Shown: piece by piece, positions 20,496 to 29,122 of the stretch
How positions within the stretch are numbered: position 1 is the stretch's first letter
How the letters are laid out: each line of letters starts with the position of its first letter
Assembly (NCBI GenBank): GCA_030526005.1
Contig: JAUNDP010000005.1
Span: 52,438-116,437, forward strand
Length of the DNA: 64,000 nt
Direction: 5' to 3'
From: Eubacteriales bacterium
GTDB lineage: Bacteria; Bacillota; Clostridia; Lachnospirales; Lachnospiraceae
Notes under the pieces: generated by a model
What the model was told of the DNA's origin: nothing
What the model saw: the letters and a program-made list of their open reading frames with translations, nothing else
Databases searched by the model: none
Translations under genes and position numbers: made by a program

Positions 20496-21209
20496 ATGAA
20501 AAAGGAAGAATTTTTGCAGGGAATCCGCCATGGAATCCCGATCTGCCTTGGATATTTTTCCGTTTCGTTTGCATTTGGCATGACAGCAGTGATTCAGGGG
20601 CTTCCACTCTGGGCGGCTGTTCTGATTTCTTTGACAAATGTGACGAGCGCAGGGCAGTTTGCCGGATTAAATCTAATGATTGACGGAGGCAGTGCAGTGG
20701 AACTGGTGATGACTACATTGATTATCAACATCCGGTATTTTTTAATGTCGCTTTCCATTTCTCAGAAAGTGGAAGAAAAAATGACGATAAGACAGCGATG
20801 TGCCATTTCTTTTGGAATTACAGATGAAATTTTTGCTGTGGGAATGCAGTATCCGAAAGCGCTGAGCGCAGCTTATATGGCAGGACTGATCTGTACACCG
20901 GTGCTGGGATGGACACTTGGAACGCTGTGCGGAGGAGCGATCACTTCTCTGATGCCGCAGAGTCTGACAAATGCACTTGGGATTGCACTATATGGAATGT
21001 TTATTGCAATTATCGTTCCTCCTTTCAGAAAAAACAGAGCAGTATTGTTTACGGTTGTGCTCGCTGCTGTGATGAGTGGGCTGATTTCATGTATTTCGGC
21101 CCTTTCCTTCCTGAAAGGAGGATGGAGCATTATCATCATCACTGTTATAGTCAGTATCATAGCGGCGCTGTTATTTCCAGTGAAGGAAGAAGAGGGAGAA
21201 GGATCATGA
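20496..21209 (+). CDS. azlC: AzlC family branched-chain amino acid exporter, large subunit
   Basis: Polytopic membrane protein, 237 residues, with about seven hydrophobic helices. It opens with GIRHGIPICLGYFSVSFAFG, the AzlC signature, and has NIRYFLMSLS and FGITDEIFA in the middle. Together with AzlD it exports leucine and related amino acids or analogues. ACAGGAGAG precedes the ATG. The last codons overlap azlD by 4 bp (ATGA). It is divergent from the LysO pair, placing two amino acid export systems back to back across a 257-bp control region. Confidence 0.93.
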   Translation: MKKEEFLQGIRHGIPICLGYFSVSFAFGMTAVIQGLPLWAAVLISLTNVTSAGQFAGLNLMIDGGSAVELVMTTLIINIRYFLMSLSISQKVEEKMTIRQRCAISFGITDEIFAVGMQYPKALSAAYMAGLICTPVLGWTLGTLCGGAITSLMPQSLTNALGIALYGMFIAIIVPPFRKNRAVLFTVVLAAVMSGLISCISALSFLKGGWSIIIITVIVSIIAALLFPVKEEEGEGS

Positions 21210-21517
21210 ACACAGGAAAAATTTTATGCAGCATAGCAATTATGGCAGGCACAACATATTTGATTCGTGTGCTGCCGATGGTTATTTTCAGAAAAAAGAT
21301 TGAGAATCCGTTTATAAAATCTTTTTTAAATTATGTGCCGTATGCTGTGCTTTCAGCCATGACATTTCCAGCAATTTTTGAGAGCACGGGAAGCACAGCA
21401 AGTGCAGCTGTTGGATGTGCGACGGCAGTAGTACTGGCATATTTGGGAAAAGGTCTGTTGACAGTAGCTATTGGAGCGAGTGCAGCAGTGTTTGCGGCGC
21501 AGCTGATTGGGCTATAA
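21206..21517 (+). CDS. azlD: AzlD family small exporter subunit
   Basis: 103-residue membrane protein with about four helices, starting at the ATG at 21206 that overlaps the azlC stop. The TYLIRVLPMVIF motif at residues 17-28 and the alternating Ala-rich helices near the end are typical of AzlD. The frame extends upstream inside azlC but only as an out-of-frame shadow. A terminator follows immediately, so azlCD is a two-gene operon. Confidence 0.92.
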   Translation: MNTGKILCSIAIMAGTTYLIRVLPMVIFRKKIENPFIKSFLNYVPYAVLSAMTFPAIFESTGSTASAAVGCATAVVLAYLGKGLLTVAIGASAAVFAAQLIGL

Positions 21518-21520
21518 AAA

Positions 21521-21562
21521 AGGGGGGTGCTTCCCATAGCACCCTCTGATTTCATTTTCCCC
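21521..21562 (+). terminator. Terminator after azlD
   Basis: AGGGGGGTGC (21521-21530), TTCCCATA loop, GCACCCTCT (21539-21547), followed by GATTTCATTTT. Confidence 0.75.
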
Positions 21563-21646
21563 CAAAGTATTGAGAAAATGAGAGTCGTGTGATAGACTAT
21601 AAAAAATACTTAAGAGAAAAGATCTGGATAGGAGTAGGTGGAACGT

Positions 21647-22573
21647 ATGATCGTTACAGTAACAATGAATCCGGCGGTGGACCGCACTGTTTGGCTGGAT
21701 CATTTAGAAAAAGGCGGATTAAATCGAATTTTAAGCAAAAAGACAGACGTAGGAGGAAAGGGAATCAATGTCTCTAAGACCATCCATACTTTAGGCCTGA
21801 AAAGCATTGCTACTGGTCTGATCGGAGGAAAAAGCGGCAGAATGATTGAACGAGTGCTGCAGGAACAGGGAATACAGACGGATTTTGTGAAGATTGAGGG
21901 GAACAACCGCATCAACACAAAAGTGGCAGAGACAGATGGAAGCGTGACAGAATTAAACGAATTAGGACCGCATATTTCTGAGGAAGAACTAAATGATTTG
22001 CTTCAAAAACTGTATCAGTATGCCAGCGAAGATACGATGTTTGTTTTCTCCGGGAGTGTGCCGGACGGCGTGTCAGATGAATTTTATGAACTGGCAATCA
22101 AGATGGTTCATCAAAAAGGGGCAAAGGTATTTTTAGATGCCGACAGAATGCTCCTCAAGAGAGGATTAAAAGCCAAACCAGATTTTCTGAAAGTAAATCA
22201 AAAAGAACTGGAGACCCTGTGCGGCAAGAAGATATCGGATGCAAAAGAAGCGGCGCTTCTGGGAATGCAGCTGTTAGATGAAGGAGTTGGATTTATTGCC
22301 ATCTCTCTGGGGGCTCAAGGCGCTGTCTTTATCAGTCAGAACTTTTGTGTGAGATGTCCAGGGCTGAAAGTACCAATCGTTTCAACGGTGGGCGCCGGTG
22401 ACGGAATGGTAGGAGCATTGGCCAGTAGCTGGGAGGAAGGAATCAGCTTTGAGGCAGGAATCCGCCTGGCAATGGCTGTTTCTGCGGCGGCAGTGACGAC
22501 ACAGGGAACAAGACCGGCAGATCAGATAATGGTCATGAAGTTATATCAGAAAGTAAAATTTGAGCAGATATAG
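21647..22573 (+). CDS. 1-phosphofructokinase family hexose kinase
   Basis: PfkB-family sugar-phosphate kinase, 308 residues. The start ATG at 21647 is preferred over an in-frame GTG at 21638 because GGAGTAGGTGG lies right before it. Marks are TVTMNPAVDRT at the start, the substrate motif DVGGKGINVSKT (about 33-45) and the catalytic Asp in TVGAGDGMVGAL near residue 248. FruK (fructose 1-phosphate) and LacC (tagatose 6-phosphate) share these motifs. No PTS or fru regulator is next to it, so the substrate is not settled by context. It is followed by a phosphatase gene 17 bp downstream. Confidence 0.88.
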   Translation: MIVTVTMNPAVDRTVWLDHLEKGGLNRILSKKTDVGGKGINVSKTIHTLGLKSIATGLIGGKSGRMIERVLQEQGIQTDFVKIEGNNRINTKVAETDGSVTELNELGPHISEEELNDLLQKLYQYASEDTMFVFSGSVPDGVSDEFYELAIKMVHQKGAKVFLDADRMLLKRGLKAKPDFLKVNQKELETLCGKKISDAKEAALLGMQLLDEGVGFIAISLGAQGAVFISQNFCVRCPGLKVPIVSTVGAGDGMVGALASSWEEGISFEAGIRLAMAVSAAAVTTQGTRPADQIMVMKLYQKVKFEQI

Positions 22574-22590
22574 TAAAAGAGGGAAGAAAA

Positions 22591-23313
22591 ATGAGATTGA
22601 TTTTTATCCGTCACGGAGATCCGGATTATGAGAAAGATTCTCTGACAGAAAAAGGCTGGAAAGAGGCGGCGCTTTTGGCAGAACGAGCAGCGTCGTGGGA
22701 GATATCGGATATTTATTGCTCTCCTCTTGGAAGAGCAAAAGCAACGGCATCCTGTTTTTTAGAAAAATCAGGAAGAAAAGCGGAAGTTTGTGACTGGCTG
22801 CAGGAATTTCCGGTCAAAGTGTTTCGCGAAGATCTGGGCAGAATGAAAGTGCCTTGGGATATGAAGCCTTCCTATTGGACAAAAGAAGAAGCGTACTATG
22901 ACAAGGACAGATGGACAGAAGCGTCACTTATGAAGACTGCGCCGGTAAAAGAAGCATATGATGAAATCTGTAATGGGATGGATCAGCTTTTGCTGAAATA
23001 TGGCTATGAGAGACACGGCGGATATTATTTGCGGAACAATCCAGAGGAAGACGATCAGGAAAAAAACCTTGTCTTTTTCTGTCACCTTGGAGTGATGCTT
23101 GCCATCATGGGACATCTGACAGGAATCTCTCCGGCTGTGCTGTGGCATGGATTCTTTGTGGCGCCGACCTCTGTCACAGTTCTCGGATCTGAAGAAATGA
23201 AAAGAGGGGAAGCATATTTCCGATGTCAGGTTCTGGGAGATACAAGACATTTGTACGAGGGAAAAGAACCTGTTTCCCAGTCCGGATATTTTACAAAGCC
23301 ATTTCAAGGATGA
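22591..23313 (+). CDS. Histidine phosphatase family protein
   Basis: Phosphoglycerate-mutase-like phosphatase, 240 residues. The phosphohistidine loop is FIRHGDPDY at residues 5-13, the partner arginine is in SPLGRAKATA, and the second catalytic His is in FCHLGVML near residue 165. The domain is soluble. The interval from the kinase (17 bp) suggests one transcript with it. The length is longer than CobC/GpmB (about 200), with an inserted segment around residues 70-130 that is shared by a Lachnospiraceae group; substrate unknown. Confidence 0.87.
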   Translation: MRLIFIRHGDPDYEKDSLTEKGWKEAALLAERAASWEISDIYCSPLGRAKATASCFLEKSGRKAEVCDWLQEFPVKVFREDLGRMKVPWDMKPSYWTKEEAYYDKDRWTEASLMKTAPVKEAYDEICNGMDQLLLKYGYERHGGYYLRNNPEEDDQEKNLVFFCHLGVMLAIMGHLTGISPAVLWHGFFVAPTSVTVLGSEEMKRGEAYFRCQVLGDTRHLYEGKEPVSQSGYFTKPFQG

Positions 23314-23391
23314 GGAAAACAGAAGAAATCTGGAAAAAAGGTATGATAAAATAAAATCAGATAGAAAACTCATCTTGCAGGAGGGGAAGAT

Positions 23392-24768
23392 ATGAGAAGA
23401 AAAAAAAGCATTCTATGGATCAGCGCGGCAATTATGACCGCTTTTGGCATCACAGCAGTAGGCTATGCGCAGGAAAATGAAAAAGAAGAGAGAATTGAAA
23501 AGATACAGCGAACAGAAGAAGAGACGGCGCTGGAATATGTGAAACTGCTGGGAGAAAAAGCATACGATGATCTGATGACAAAGTTCTCTTACACAGAGGA
23601 AATGGAAGCCATGGTCAAAGACGGCAGTCTTCAAAAGAGCTATGAAAGTCTGATGGGAATGCTCAAGGGACTGAAAGAAGTAAAAACTCCATTTGTCATG
23701 GAACAGTATGGTTGCAAGACAGTCTGTGTGCCATGCCAGTTTGAAGTGCAGAATTTAAATCTGCAGATTTCTTTTCAGGATGGAAAGATTGCAGGCGTTC
23801 TGACGGCGCTTTATCAGGAAGTAGATCTGGAGGATGAAGAAAAAAAAGAATATGCAGAAAAAGAAATCAGCATTTCTATCGGTGAAGGAATGGAACTTCC
23901 AGGGACATTGACTCTTCCAGATGGGGAAGGACCATTTCCGCTTGTCGTCTTCGTACACGGATCCGGGCCGTCAGATCGAGATGAGACGATAAATGGAAAC
24001 AAACCATTTAAAGATTTGGCTGAGGGTCTGGCAGAAAAGGGAATTGCATCCTATCGATATGATAAACGGACGTATGTATATCAAAAAGAAGCAGCAATGG
24101 ACATCGGACTGACCGTAAAAGAAGAGACGGTCGATGATGCAGTGAGCGCAGTGAAAATGCTGAAGGAGATACCGGACATTAATCCAGAAGAAATTTTTGT
24201 GGCGGGTCACAGTCTCGGAGGATATGCGGTCCCTCTGATTGATGGAGAGCTGGAAGAGGGGGAAGCGGCAGGATATATTCTGCTTGCGGCTCCGGTGCAG
24301 GGATTGGCGGAACTTATGAAAGAACAGTATGATTTTCTATTTGAAATGGAGGCGAGTCCTTCTGATGCAGTCAAAGAGCAAAAGAAAATCATTGATGCGG
24401 AACTGGAAAAACTAGATCATCTTGATCAATATGAAGACAATGAACTGATTATGGGAGCGTATGTACCATATTGGAAGAATCTGGAGCAGTATGACATAGA
24501 GGAAGAGGCAAAAAAGATAGAAGAGCCATGTTTGATCCTGCAAGGGGAGGAAGACTATCAAGTGACCATGAGAGAGTTTGAATCGTGGAAAGAGATTTTT
24601 TCAGAAAAAATCAATGCACAGTTTGTATCTTTTCCGGGACTGACCCATCTGTTTATGGAAGGAAAGAAGGAGAATGGATCAAGAGACTATCAGAATATCC
24701 AGCATGTATCGCCTGAAGTGATCAGTGAGATAGCAGAGTTTGTGAAAGAAGAGAGAAAAAATGATTAG
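23392..24768 (+). CDS. Secreted alpha/beta hydrolase with N-terminal DUF3887-like domain
   Basis: 458 residues with a signal peptide (1-26, SILWISAAIMTAFGITAVGYAQ core), a DUF3887-like domain (about 40-150, ALEYVKLLGEKAYDDLMTKF) and an alpha/beta hydrolase domain (about 165-455). VVFVHGSGPSDRDE is the oxyanion region, GHSLGGYAVP carries the Ser nucleophile near residue 275, EEDYQV the Asp and GLTHLFM the His. Similar proteins cleave small esters or peptides outside the membrane. GGAGGGGA precedes the start. The stop overlaps the next small ORF by 8 bp. Confidence 0.88.
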   Translation: MRRKKSILWISAAIMTAFGITAVGYAQENEKEERIEKIQRTEEETALEYVKLLGEKAYDDLMTKFSYTEEMEAMVKDGSLQKSYESLMGMLKGLKEVKTPFVMEQYGCKTVCVPCQFEVQNLNLQISFQDGKIAGVLTALYQEVDLEDEEKKEYAEKEISISIGEGMELPGTLTLPDGEGPFPLVVFVHGSGPSDRDETINGNKPFKDLAEGLAEKGIASYRYDKRTYVYQKEAAMDIGLTVKEETVDDAVSAVKMLKEIPDINPEEIFVAGHSLGGYAVPLIDGELEEGEAAGYILLAAPVQGLAELMKEQYDFLFEMEASPSDAVKEQKKIIDAELEKLDHLDQYEDNELIMGAYVPYWKNLEQYDIEEEAKKIEEPCLILQGEEDYQVTMREFESWKEIFSEKINAQFVSFPGLTHLFMEGKKENGSRDYQNIQHVSPEVISEIAEFVKEERKND

Positions 24769-25045
24769 TTTAAAAGGATGGATTTCGATTCCTTTTTTAA
24801 AAAAGTCCGATTTTAAAGGCAGCTATTGTGGAATGCGTTACCGTCTGAGCAAAATCAGTGAGGAACAGAAAGATCAGATTCAGGTTCAGATCTGGAAAGG
24901 TCCAAAATCGTTTGATCAGACGGAAGAGAAAATGGAAACCGAACAGTTTCCATTTTCTGCGCAGGGAATAGAGGAAGCTGTTGTCTGGCTGAACGAAAAA
25001 TACAAAGAAAAAAAGGAAATTTGGGATCAGGTAACATATAGATGA
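24761..25045 (+). CDS. Small uncharacterized protein coupled to the hydrolase
   Basis: 94 residues, not recognised. It begins with ATG inside the last codons of the hydrolase gene (8-bp overlap) with AGAGAG before it, so it is likely made by coupled translation. The sequence is polar with several Lys/Glu, one CGMRYR stretch and a Trp-rich C-terminal half (AVVWLNEKY); it could be a small alpha/beta domain. No signal peptide. The AAA ATPase gene begins 26 bp after it, so it sits between the hydrolase and the ATPase. Confidence 0.6.
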   Translation: MISLKGWISIPFLKKSDFKGSYCGMRYRLSKISEEQKDQIQVQIWKGPKSFDQTEEKMETEQFPFSAQGIEEAVVWLNEKYKEKKEIWDQVTYR

Positions 25046-25071
25046 TTTGACAGGGGAGAAAGAAAAAAGTC

Positions 25072-26958
25072 ATGTTAATTAGAATAGAGGTTTCGTTTCG
25101 CAAAAAATTTCTGGAACGTGCGAAAAAAGAAGGGATTCTTCCACATGCAGAAATCAAAGAAAAACTAGATGAATTTGGAGAAATTCAAAAGCTGGAGATT
25201 GATCAGAAATGCTGCAAGATTTTGCTGGAGACAGAAGAAAAAGAAAAGGAAGTTCTGCAGACATTAGAGGAAAGCATTGCTGAGATGAGTCCTCAGAAAG
25301 ATGAGATTCATATTTCTATTGCAAAGTATGAACCTCTAAGCGAGATTCAGCAGGAAATTGAATCACTCAGCGGGGCGGCAGAATTTAAAGAACTGACAAG
25401 AGAGCTGGTGGGAATTGCAGATCGTATAAAAAAGATGAAGCTGATGAAAATCTATTTTGCTCAGAATTATTTATTTGCGGTCAACGATGGGTGCGGTTTG
25501 AGCACTTATTTGAAATTATTGTGGTGTCTTCTGGAGGCGCTGGGGTTGTTTGAGAAAGGGATGGGAGTGACAGAACTGAAAATTGAAGCGCCGACCTCCA
25601 TTTTAGATACGGCCCCTCTTGCAACATGTGTCAATGCGATTAAAAATAGCAAGAAAGGAATCGTATCTATTGACATTTCAGACTGGATCACCCATGTGAC
25701 AGAACTGCGCTTTAAACGACTGCTGCGTCAGATCAATCAATGGCAGGATGACTATATTTTTGTATTCCGTGTCCCTTTTCTGGAACGAAATATTCTGGAA
25801 CGCGTCAGAAAAGGGCTTATGGATCTTATGGTTGTGCGGCAGGTTTCGATCGTGCCATTTTCTCAGGAGGACTATAAAAGATATCTTGATGAACAAGTCT
25901 GTCTCTATGGGTTTGAGATGGCAGACGACACTTGGACAGTGATTGACGAGAAGATCAATGAAGAAAAAAAAGACGGCTATTTTTATGGATTTAATACCAT
26001 TCAAAAAATTGTAAATGAAGTGATTTATACGAAAGCCAAGAATTGTTTTCTGAGAGACAAAGACAGTAAACTCATTCATGCCGCAGACATTGCAGAGATT
26101 CTGCCTGAGCAGGCAGGACAGTTTGAAAAAAAAGGCGAAGAAATGTTGGATGAGTTGGAAGGGCTGGAAGAAGTCAAGAAAAAAGTCCGTGAAATTATTG
26201 CGCTGGCTGAAAACTGGAAATACTGCAGAGAACATGGAAAAGAACTGGAATATCCTTGTATGCACATGAAATTTCTGGGAAATCCAGGAACAGGAAAGAC
26301 GAGTATTGCGCGGATAGTAGGAAAGATTTTCTATGAGAAAGGAATTTTGAAAAAAGGAAGCTTCATCGAGATTTCAGGTCGGGAGCTGTGCGGACGCTAT
26401 ATCGGAGAGACTGCTCCAAAGACGATGGCAGTTTGCCGCGACGCATATGGATCGGTCTTATTTATCGATGAAGCGTATGCCTTGTACCAGGGAGAAGGGG
26501 AAAAAAATGATTATGGAAAAGAAGCATTATTGACTCTGATGACGGAAATGGAAAATCACAGGGATAATCTGATTGTGATTTTTGCAGGATATTCCGAAGA
26601 GATCGAAAATATGCTGGAGGCGAATCCTGGAATGAGAGATCGCATCCCTCACACTGTGCACTTCCCAAATTATTCAAGAGAAGAGCTGTTTTCTATTTTT
26701 ATGAAGATGGTGCAGAAAGATTTTGAATATGGGAAACGCTTTGAAGCAAAGGCAAAATCATTTTTTGGAAAGATACCAGATAAGGTTTACAGAGATAAGA
26801 AATTTGGAAATGTCCGGATGGTTCGGAACTTGTATGAGAGGGTGTGGAACAATGCTCTGACAAGACAGCAGTTCAGCACAAAAAAAGAATGGAAAGTTTC
26901 AGAAAAAGATTTTGAGGCGGCAATCAATGATGAAGAGTTTCGAAAATATCAGGAATGA
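25072..26958 (+). CDS. CbxX/CfxQ-type AAA ATPase with unknown N-terminal domain
   Basis: 628 residues. The C-terminal 270 form an AAA+ module of the CbxX/CfxQ/SpoVK class: Walker A GNPGTGKTS near 403-411, the pore-loop region around GRYIGET, Walker B VLFIDEAYAL near 461-470, sensor 1 in IVIFAGYSEE and an arginine finger in NPGMRDR. The first 370 residues are not recognised; they include a Glu/Lys-rich coil (30-110) and a folded region resembling a second degenerate nucleotide-binding or regulatory domain. Such ATPases remodel target proteins, for example rubisco activases; the target here is unknown. ATG at 25072 follows GGGGAGAA. Confidence 0.87.
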   Translation: MLIRIEVSFRKKFLERAKKEGILPHAEIKEKLDEFGEIQKLEIDQKCCKILLETEEKEKEVLQTLEESIAEMSPQKDEIHISIAKYEPLSEIQQEIESLSGAAEFKELTRELVGIADRIKKMKLMKIYFAQNYLFAVNDGCGLSTYLKLLWCLLEALGLFEKGMGVTELKIEAPTSILDTAPLATCVNAIKNSKKGIVSIDISDWITHVTELRFKRLLRQINQWQDDYIFVFRVPFLERNILERVRKGLMDLMVVRQVSIVPFSQEDYKRYLDEQVCLYGFEMADDTWTVIDEKINEEKKDGYFYGFNTIQKIVNEVIYTKAKNCFLRDKDSKLIHAADIAEILPEQAGQFEKKGEEMLDELEGLEEVKKKVREIIALAENWKYCREHGKELEYPCMHMKFLGNPGTGKTSIARIVGKIFYEKGILKKGSFIEISGRELCGRYIGETAPKTMAVCRDAYGSVLFIDEAYALYQGEGEKNDYGKEALLTLMTEMENHRDNLIVIFAGYSEEIENMLEANPGMRDRIPHTVHFPNYSREELFSIFMKMVQKDFEYGKRFEAKAKSFFGKIPDKVYRDKKFGNVRMVRNLYERVWNNALTRQQFSTKKEWKVSEKDFEAAINDEEFRKYQE

Positions 26959-27033
26959 TACAGAGAATGCCAGCGTATTTATTTTATAAGATGAAAAACC
27001 AGAAAGACTGAAAAAGAAGATGGAGGTAATAAC

Positions 27034-27864
27034 ATGTGGGAAATACTGCTGGATACGGCGGTAGATACATTAAAATTGATTCCGTTTTTATTTTTGACGT
27101 ATTTACTGATGGAATATTTGGAACATAAAACCGGTGAGAAAGCAAAACAGATGATCGGGCGTGCCGGAAGAATGGGACCTGTTGTGGGAGGAATTTTAGG
27201 AATCTTTCCGCAGTGCGGATTTTCCGCCGCAGCTTCTGGATTGTATTCCGGAAAAGTGATCACAATGGGAACGCTGATTGCAATTTATCTGTCCACCTCA
27301 GATGAAATGATTCCTGTAATGATCTCAGAAAAAGCTCCCGTCTCTTTTGTCATAAAAGTTTTGGCTCTGAAAATGATCATCGGAATCGCAGCCGGTATGG
27401 CGGTGGATCTGTTTGTGAAGAGACAAGCTGAAGAAAAGGGCAGGATAGAGGAAACAAACACACACTGCTGCGAACATGGAATTTTCTTAAGCGCGGTCAA
27501 TCATACGATTCAGATTGTAGCATTTATCTTTTTGATTTCTCTGGTGTTAAACGGGGTGATCAGCATGATCGGAGAGGATCAGATCTCTCAGTTAATGATG
27601 AACCGCCCTGTTGTTGGAGAATTTCTGGCAGGCCTTGTAGGGCTGATTCCAAACTGCGCTTCTTCTGTCGTCATCACACAGCTTTATTTAGAGGGAATGA
27701 TCAGTTTTGGAGCAATGATGTCAGGGGTCTTAGTGGGAGCAGGAATAGGTCTAGCAATTTTATTCCGTCTGAATACAGATAAAAAAGAATGTCTGAAAAT
27801 AGTAGGAATCTTGTATATCGTTGGCGTGGCAGCAGGAATAATTCTGGAATTTTTGCCTTTATAA
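27034..27864 (+). CDS. Putative manganese/heavy-metal exporter (ArsP_2 family)
   Basis: Membrane protein of 276 residues with about eight hydrophobic segments in two similar halves. The halves carry GIFPQCGFSAAASGLYSG and GLIPNCASSVVITQLYL, paired P-x-C motifs that line the path in this permease family, and a cytosolic His/Cys-rich linker (THCCEHG near 148) that could bind metal. Usually annotated as putative 10-TM manganese or arsenic exporter. It follows the ATPase by 75 bp with GATGGAGG before the ATG. No manganese riboswitch was seen in the short leader. Confidence 0.8.
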   Translation: MWEILLDTAVDTLKLIPFLFLTYLLMEYLEHKTGEKAKQMIGRAGRMGPVVGGILGIFPQCGFSAAASGLYSGKVITMGTLIAIYLSTSDEMIPVMISEKAPVSFVIKVLALKMIIGIAAGMAVDLFVKRQAEEKGRIEETNTHCCEHGIFLSAVNHTIQIVAFIFLISLVLNGVISMIGEDQISQLMMNRPVVGEFLAGLVGLIPNCASSVVITQLYLEGMISFGAMMSGVLVGAGIGLAILFRLNTDKKECLKIVGILYIVGVAAGIILEFLPL

Positions 27865-27898
27865 AGAAGGCAAGAACCATAATGACTTTTGACATGGG

Positions 27899-27929
27899 CA
27901 GTTCTATTTTTTGAGAAAAAATAGAACTG
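27899..27929. repeat. Perfect 14-bp inverted repeat after the metal exporter
   Basis: CAGTTCTATTTTTT and its exact complement AAAAAATAGAACTG surround a 3-nt loop GAG, then an A7-TTG-T6 stretch gives a second AT-rich dyad (27931-27946). It probably ends the exporter transcript, though there is no T run directly after the first stem. Confidence 0.6.
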
Positions 27930-27966
27930 GAAAAAAATTGTTTTTTACTGGAATTTTTGCTGTTTA

Positions 27967-27985
27967 TATGTTACAATTATGTTAC
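27967..27985 (+). promoter_or_regulatory. Direct repeats over the nitroreductase promoter
   Basis: TATGTTAC occurs at 27967-27974 and 27978-27985, 11 bp apart, i.e. on one face of the helix. An extended -10 (TGT-TACAAT at 27972-27977) is overlapped by them. They look like an operator for a regulator not in the window. Confidence 0.45.
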
Positions 27986-28008
27986 GAAATAATTAAAAGG
28001 TGATCAAA

Positions 28009-28776
28009 ATGAATTTATATGAGTCCATTTACGTTAGAAAATCCGTTCGTCATTACAAAACAGAAGAATTAAACCAGAAAACAATCGAGGAATTAAAAAA
28101 TTTTATCGACCATCTGGAACCTCTGTTTCCGGAAATCAAAATAAAAATAGAAATCTTAAATAATATCAGTGAGAAAGAGAGATTAAAAGGGTTGTTTGTG
28201 CCAAATGCTCCGTACTATCTGGCATTTTATTCGGAAGAGAAAGAAAAACATGATTTAAATGCCGGATATATTTTGGAACAGATTTCTCTTTATATGACAT
28301 CAAAAGGAATCGGAAGCTGCTTTTTAGGGATGACAAAAGCTGCAAAAAAGAGAGAGGAAGAAAACTTGCATTTTGTGATAGGAATGGCATTTGGGATTCC
28401 AAAAGGTGAGGCAGTGCGCCATGATTATGAGGCCAATCGTCTGAGCATGGATGAGCTTTGTGTCTTTAAGGAGAAACCAAAGGCATGGGTCAATGAAATT
28501 CTGGAGGCAGCTCGTCTGGCGCCGTCCAGTCTGAACAGTCAGCCGTGGCGCTTTGTCATATATGAAAATCGCATTCATGTTTTTTCCAAAAAACCGACTT
28601 CTACAGGAAAAAGTTGGGGAAAATTCAATGAGTTTAACTTTGGAGTGATGCTTGCCAATGTCAGTATCGCGGCAGATGAGATATGGGTAGATTTGGATTT
28701 GATTAAATTAAATAATATTACTCATAAGACAATCCCAAACAATCAATATATGATCAGCATTTTAACAAAACAATGA
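28009..28776 (+). CDS. Nitroreductase family protein
   Basis: FMN-dependent oxidoreductase of the nitroreductase (TM nitroreductase) type, 255 residues. The ATG at 28009 is preferred over a GTG at 28000 because AAAGGTG is placed 6 bp before it. Family marks: IYVRKSVRHYK at the N-terminus (phosphate-binding Arg/Lys), an EEQ-type middle, and the ARLAPSSLNSQPWRFVIY motif near residue 168-185, which contacts FMN. No iron-sulfur or extra domain. It is monocistronic under a promoter with direct repeats. Substrate unknown. Confidence 0.88.
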   Translation: MNLYESIYVRKSVRHYKTEELNQKTIEELKNFIDHLEPLFPEIKIKIEILNNISEKERLKGLFVPNAPYYLAFYSEEKEKHDLNAGYILEQISLYMTSKGIGSCFLGMTKAAKKREEENLHFVIGMAFGIPKGEAVRHDYEANRLSMDELCVFKEKPKAWVNEILEAARLAPSSLNSQPWRFVIYENRIHVFSKKPTSTGKSWGKFNEFNFGVMLANVSIAADEIWVDLDLIKLNNITHKTIPNNQYMISILTKQ

Positions 28777-28813
28777 AATGAATAAAATTTTTCAACAATT
28801 TGGAAAATAGTCG

Positions 28814-28842
28814 TTGACAAAAAAGAAGAAATATAGTATAGT
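28814..28842 (+). promoter_or_regulatory. Promoter of tRNA-Gly
   Basis: Consensus TTGACA at 28814-28819, 17-bp spacer and TATAGT at 28837-28842, 36 bp before the tRNA. Confidence 0.85.
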
Positions 28843-28877
28843 AACTATTGTTAAGAGAAATTGAAATACAATAGTTT

Positions 28878-28949
28878 GCACGAGTGGCTCAGTGGTGGAG
28901 TATCGCCTTGCCAAGGCGAGGGTCGCGGGTTCGAATCCCGTCTCGTGCT
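28878..28949 (+). tRNA. tRNA-Gly (anticodon GCC)
   Basis: 72-nt cloverleaf with acceptor GCACGAG/CTCGTGC, D arm GCTC...GAGT, anticodon arm TCGCC-TTGCCAA-GGCGA giving anticodon GCC, and T arm GCGGG-TTCGAAT-CCCGT. CCA is not encoded. The unit has its own promoter and terminator. Confidence 0.96.
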
Positions 28950-28955
28950 TATCTT

Positions 28956-28990
28956 CCAGGTGTTGCAGATGCGATCACCTGGTTTTTTTT
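28956..28990 (+). terminator. Terminator of tRNA-Gly
   Basis: CCAGGTG (28956-28962) and CACCTGG (28976-28982) with a 13-nt loop, then eight T. Confidence 0.92.
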
Positions 28991-29122
28991 CTTGCTTAAA
29001 ATGGCAGGCTTTTGTCAATAGAGTAAATTTCAAATTTTTTCGAACTATACAGAAAAGTAAGACATCCATACGTTAGATTTTCAGGATAGAGAAAAAGAAA
29101 AAAAGATGAAAGTGAGATTTTT

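Noticed and set aside
20909-21205. Upstream extension of AzlD
   Set aside because: It lies out of frame inside azlC; the ATG overlapping the azlC stop is typical.
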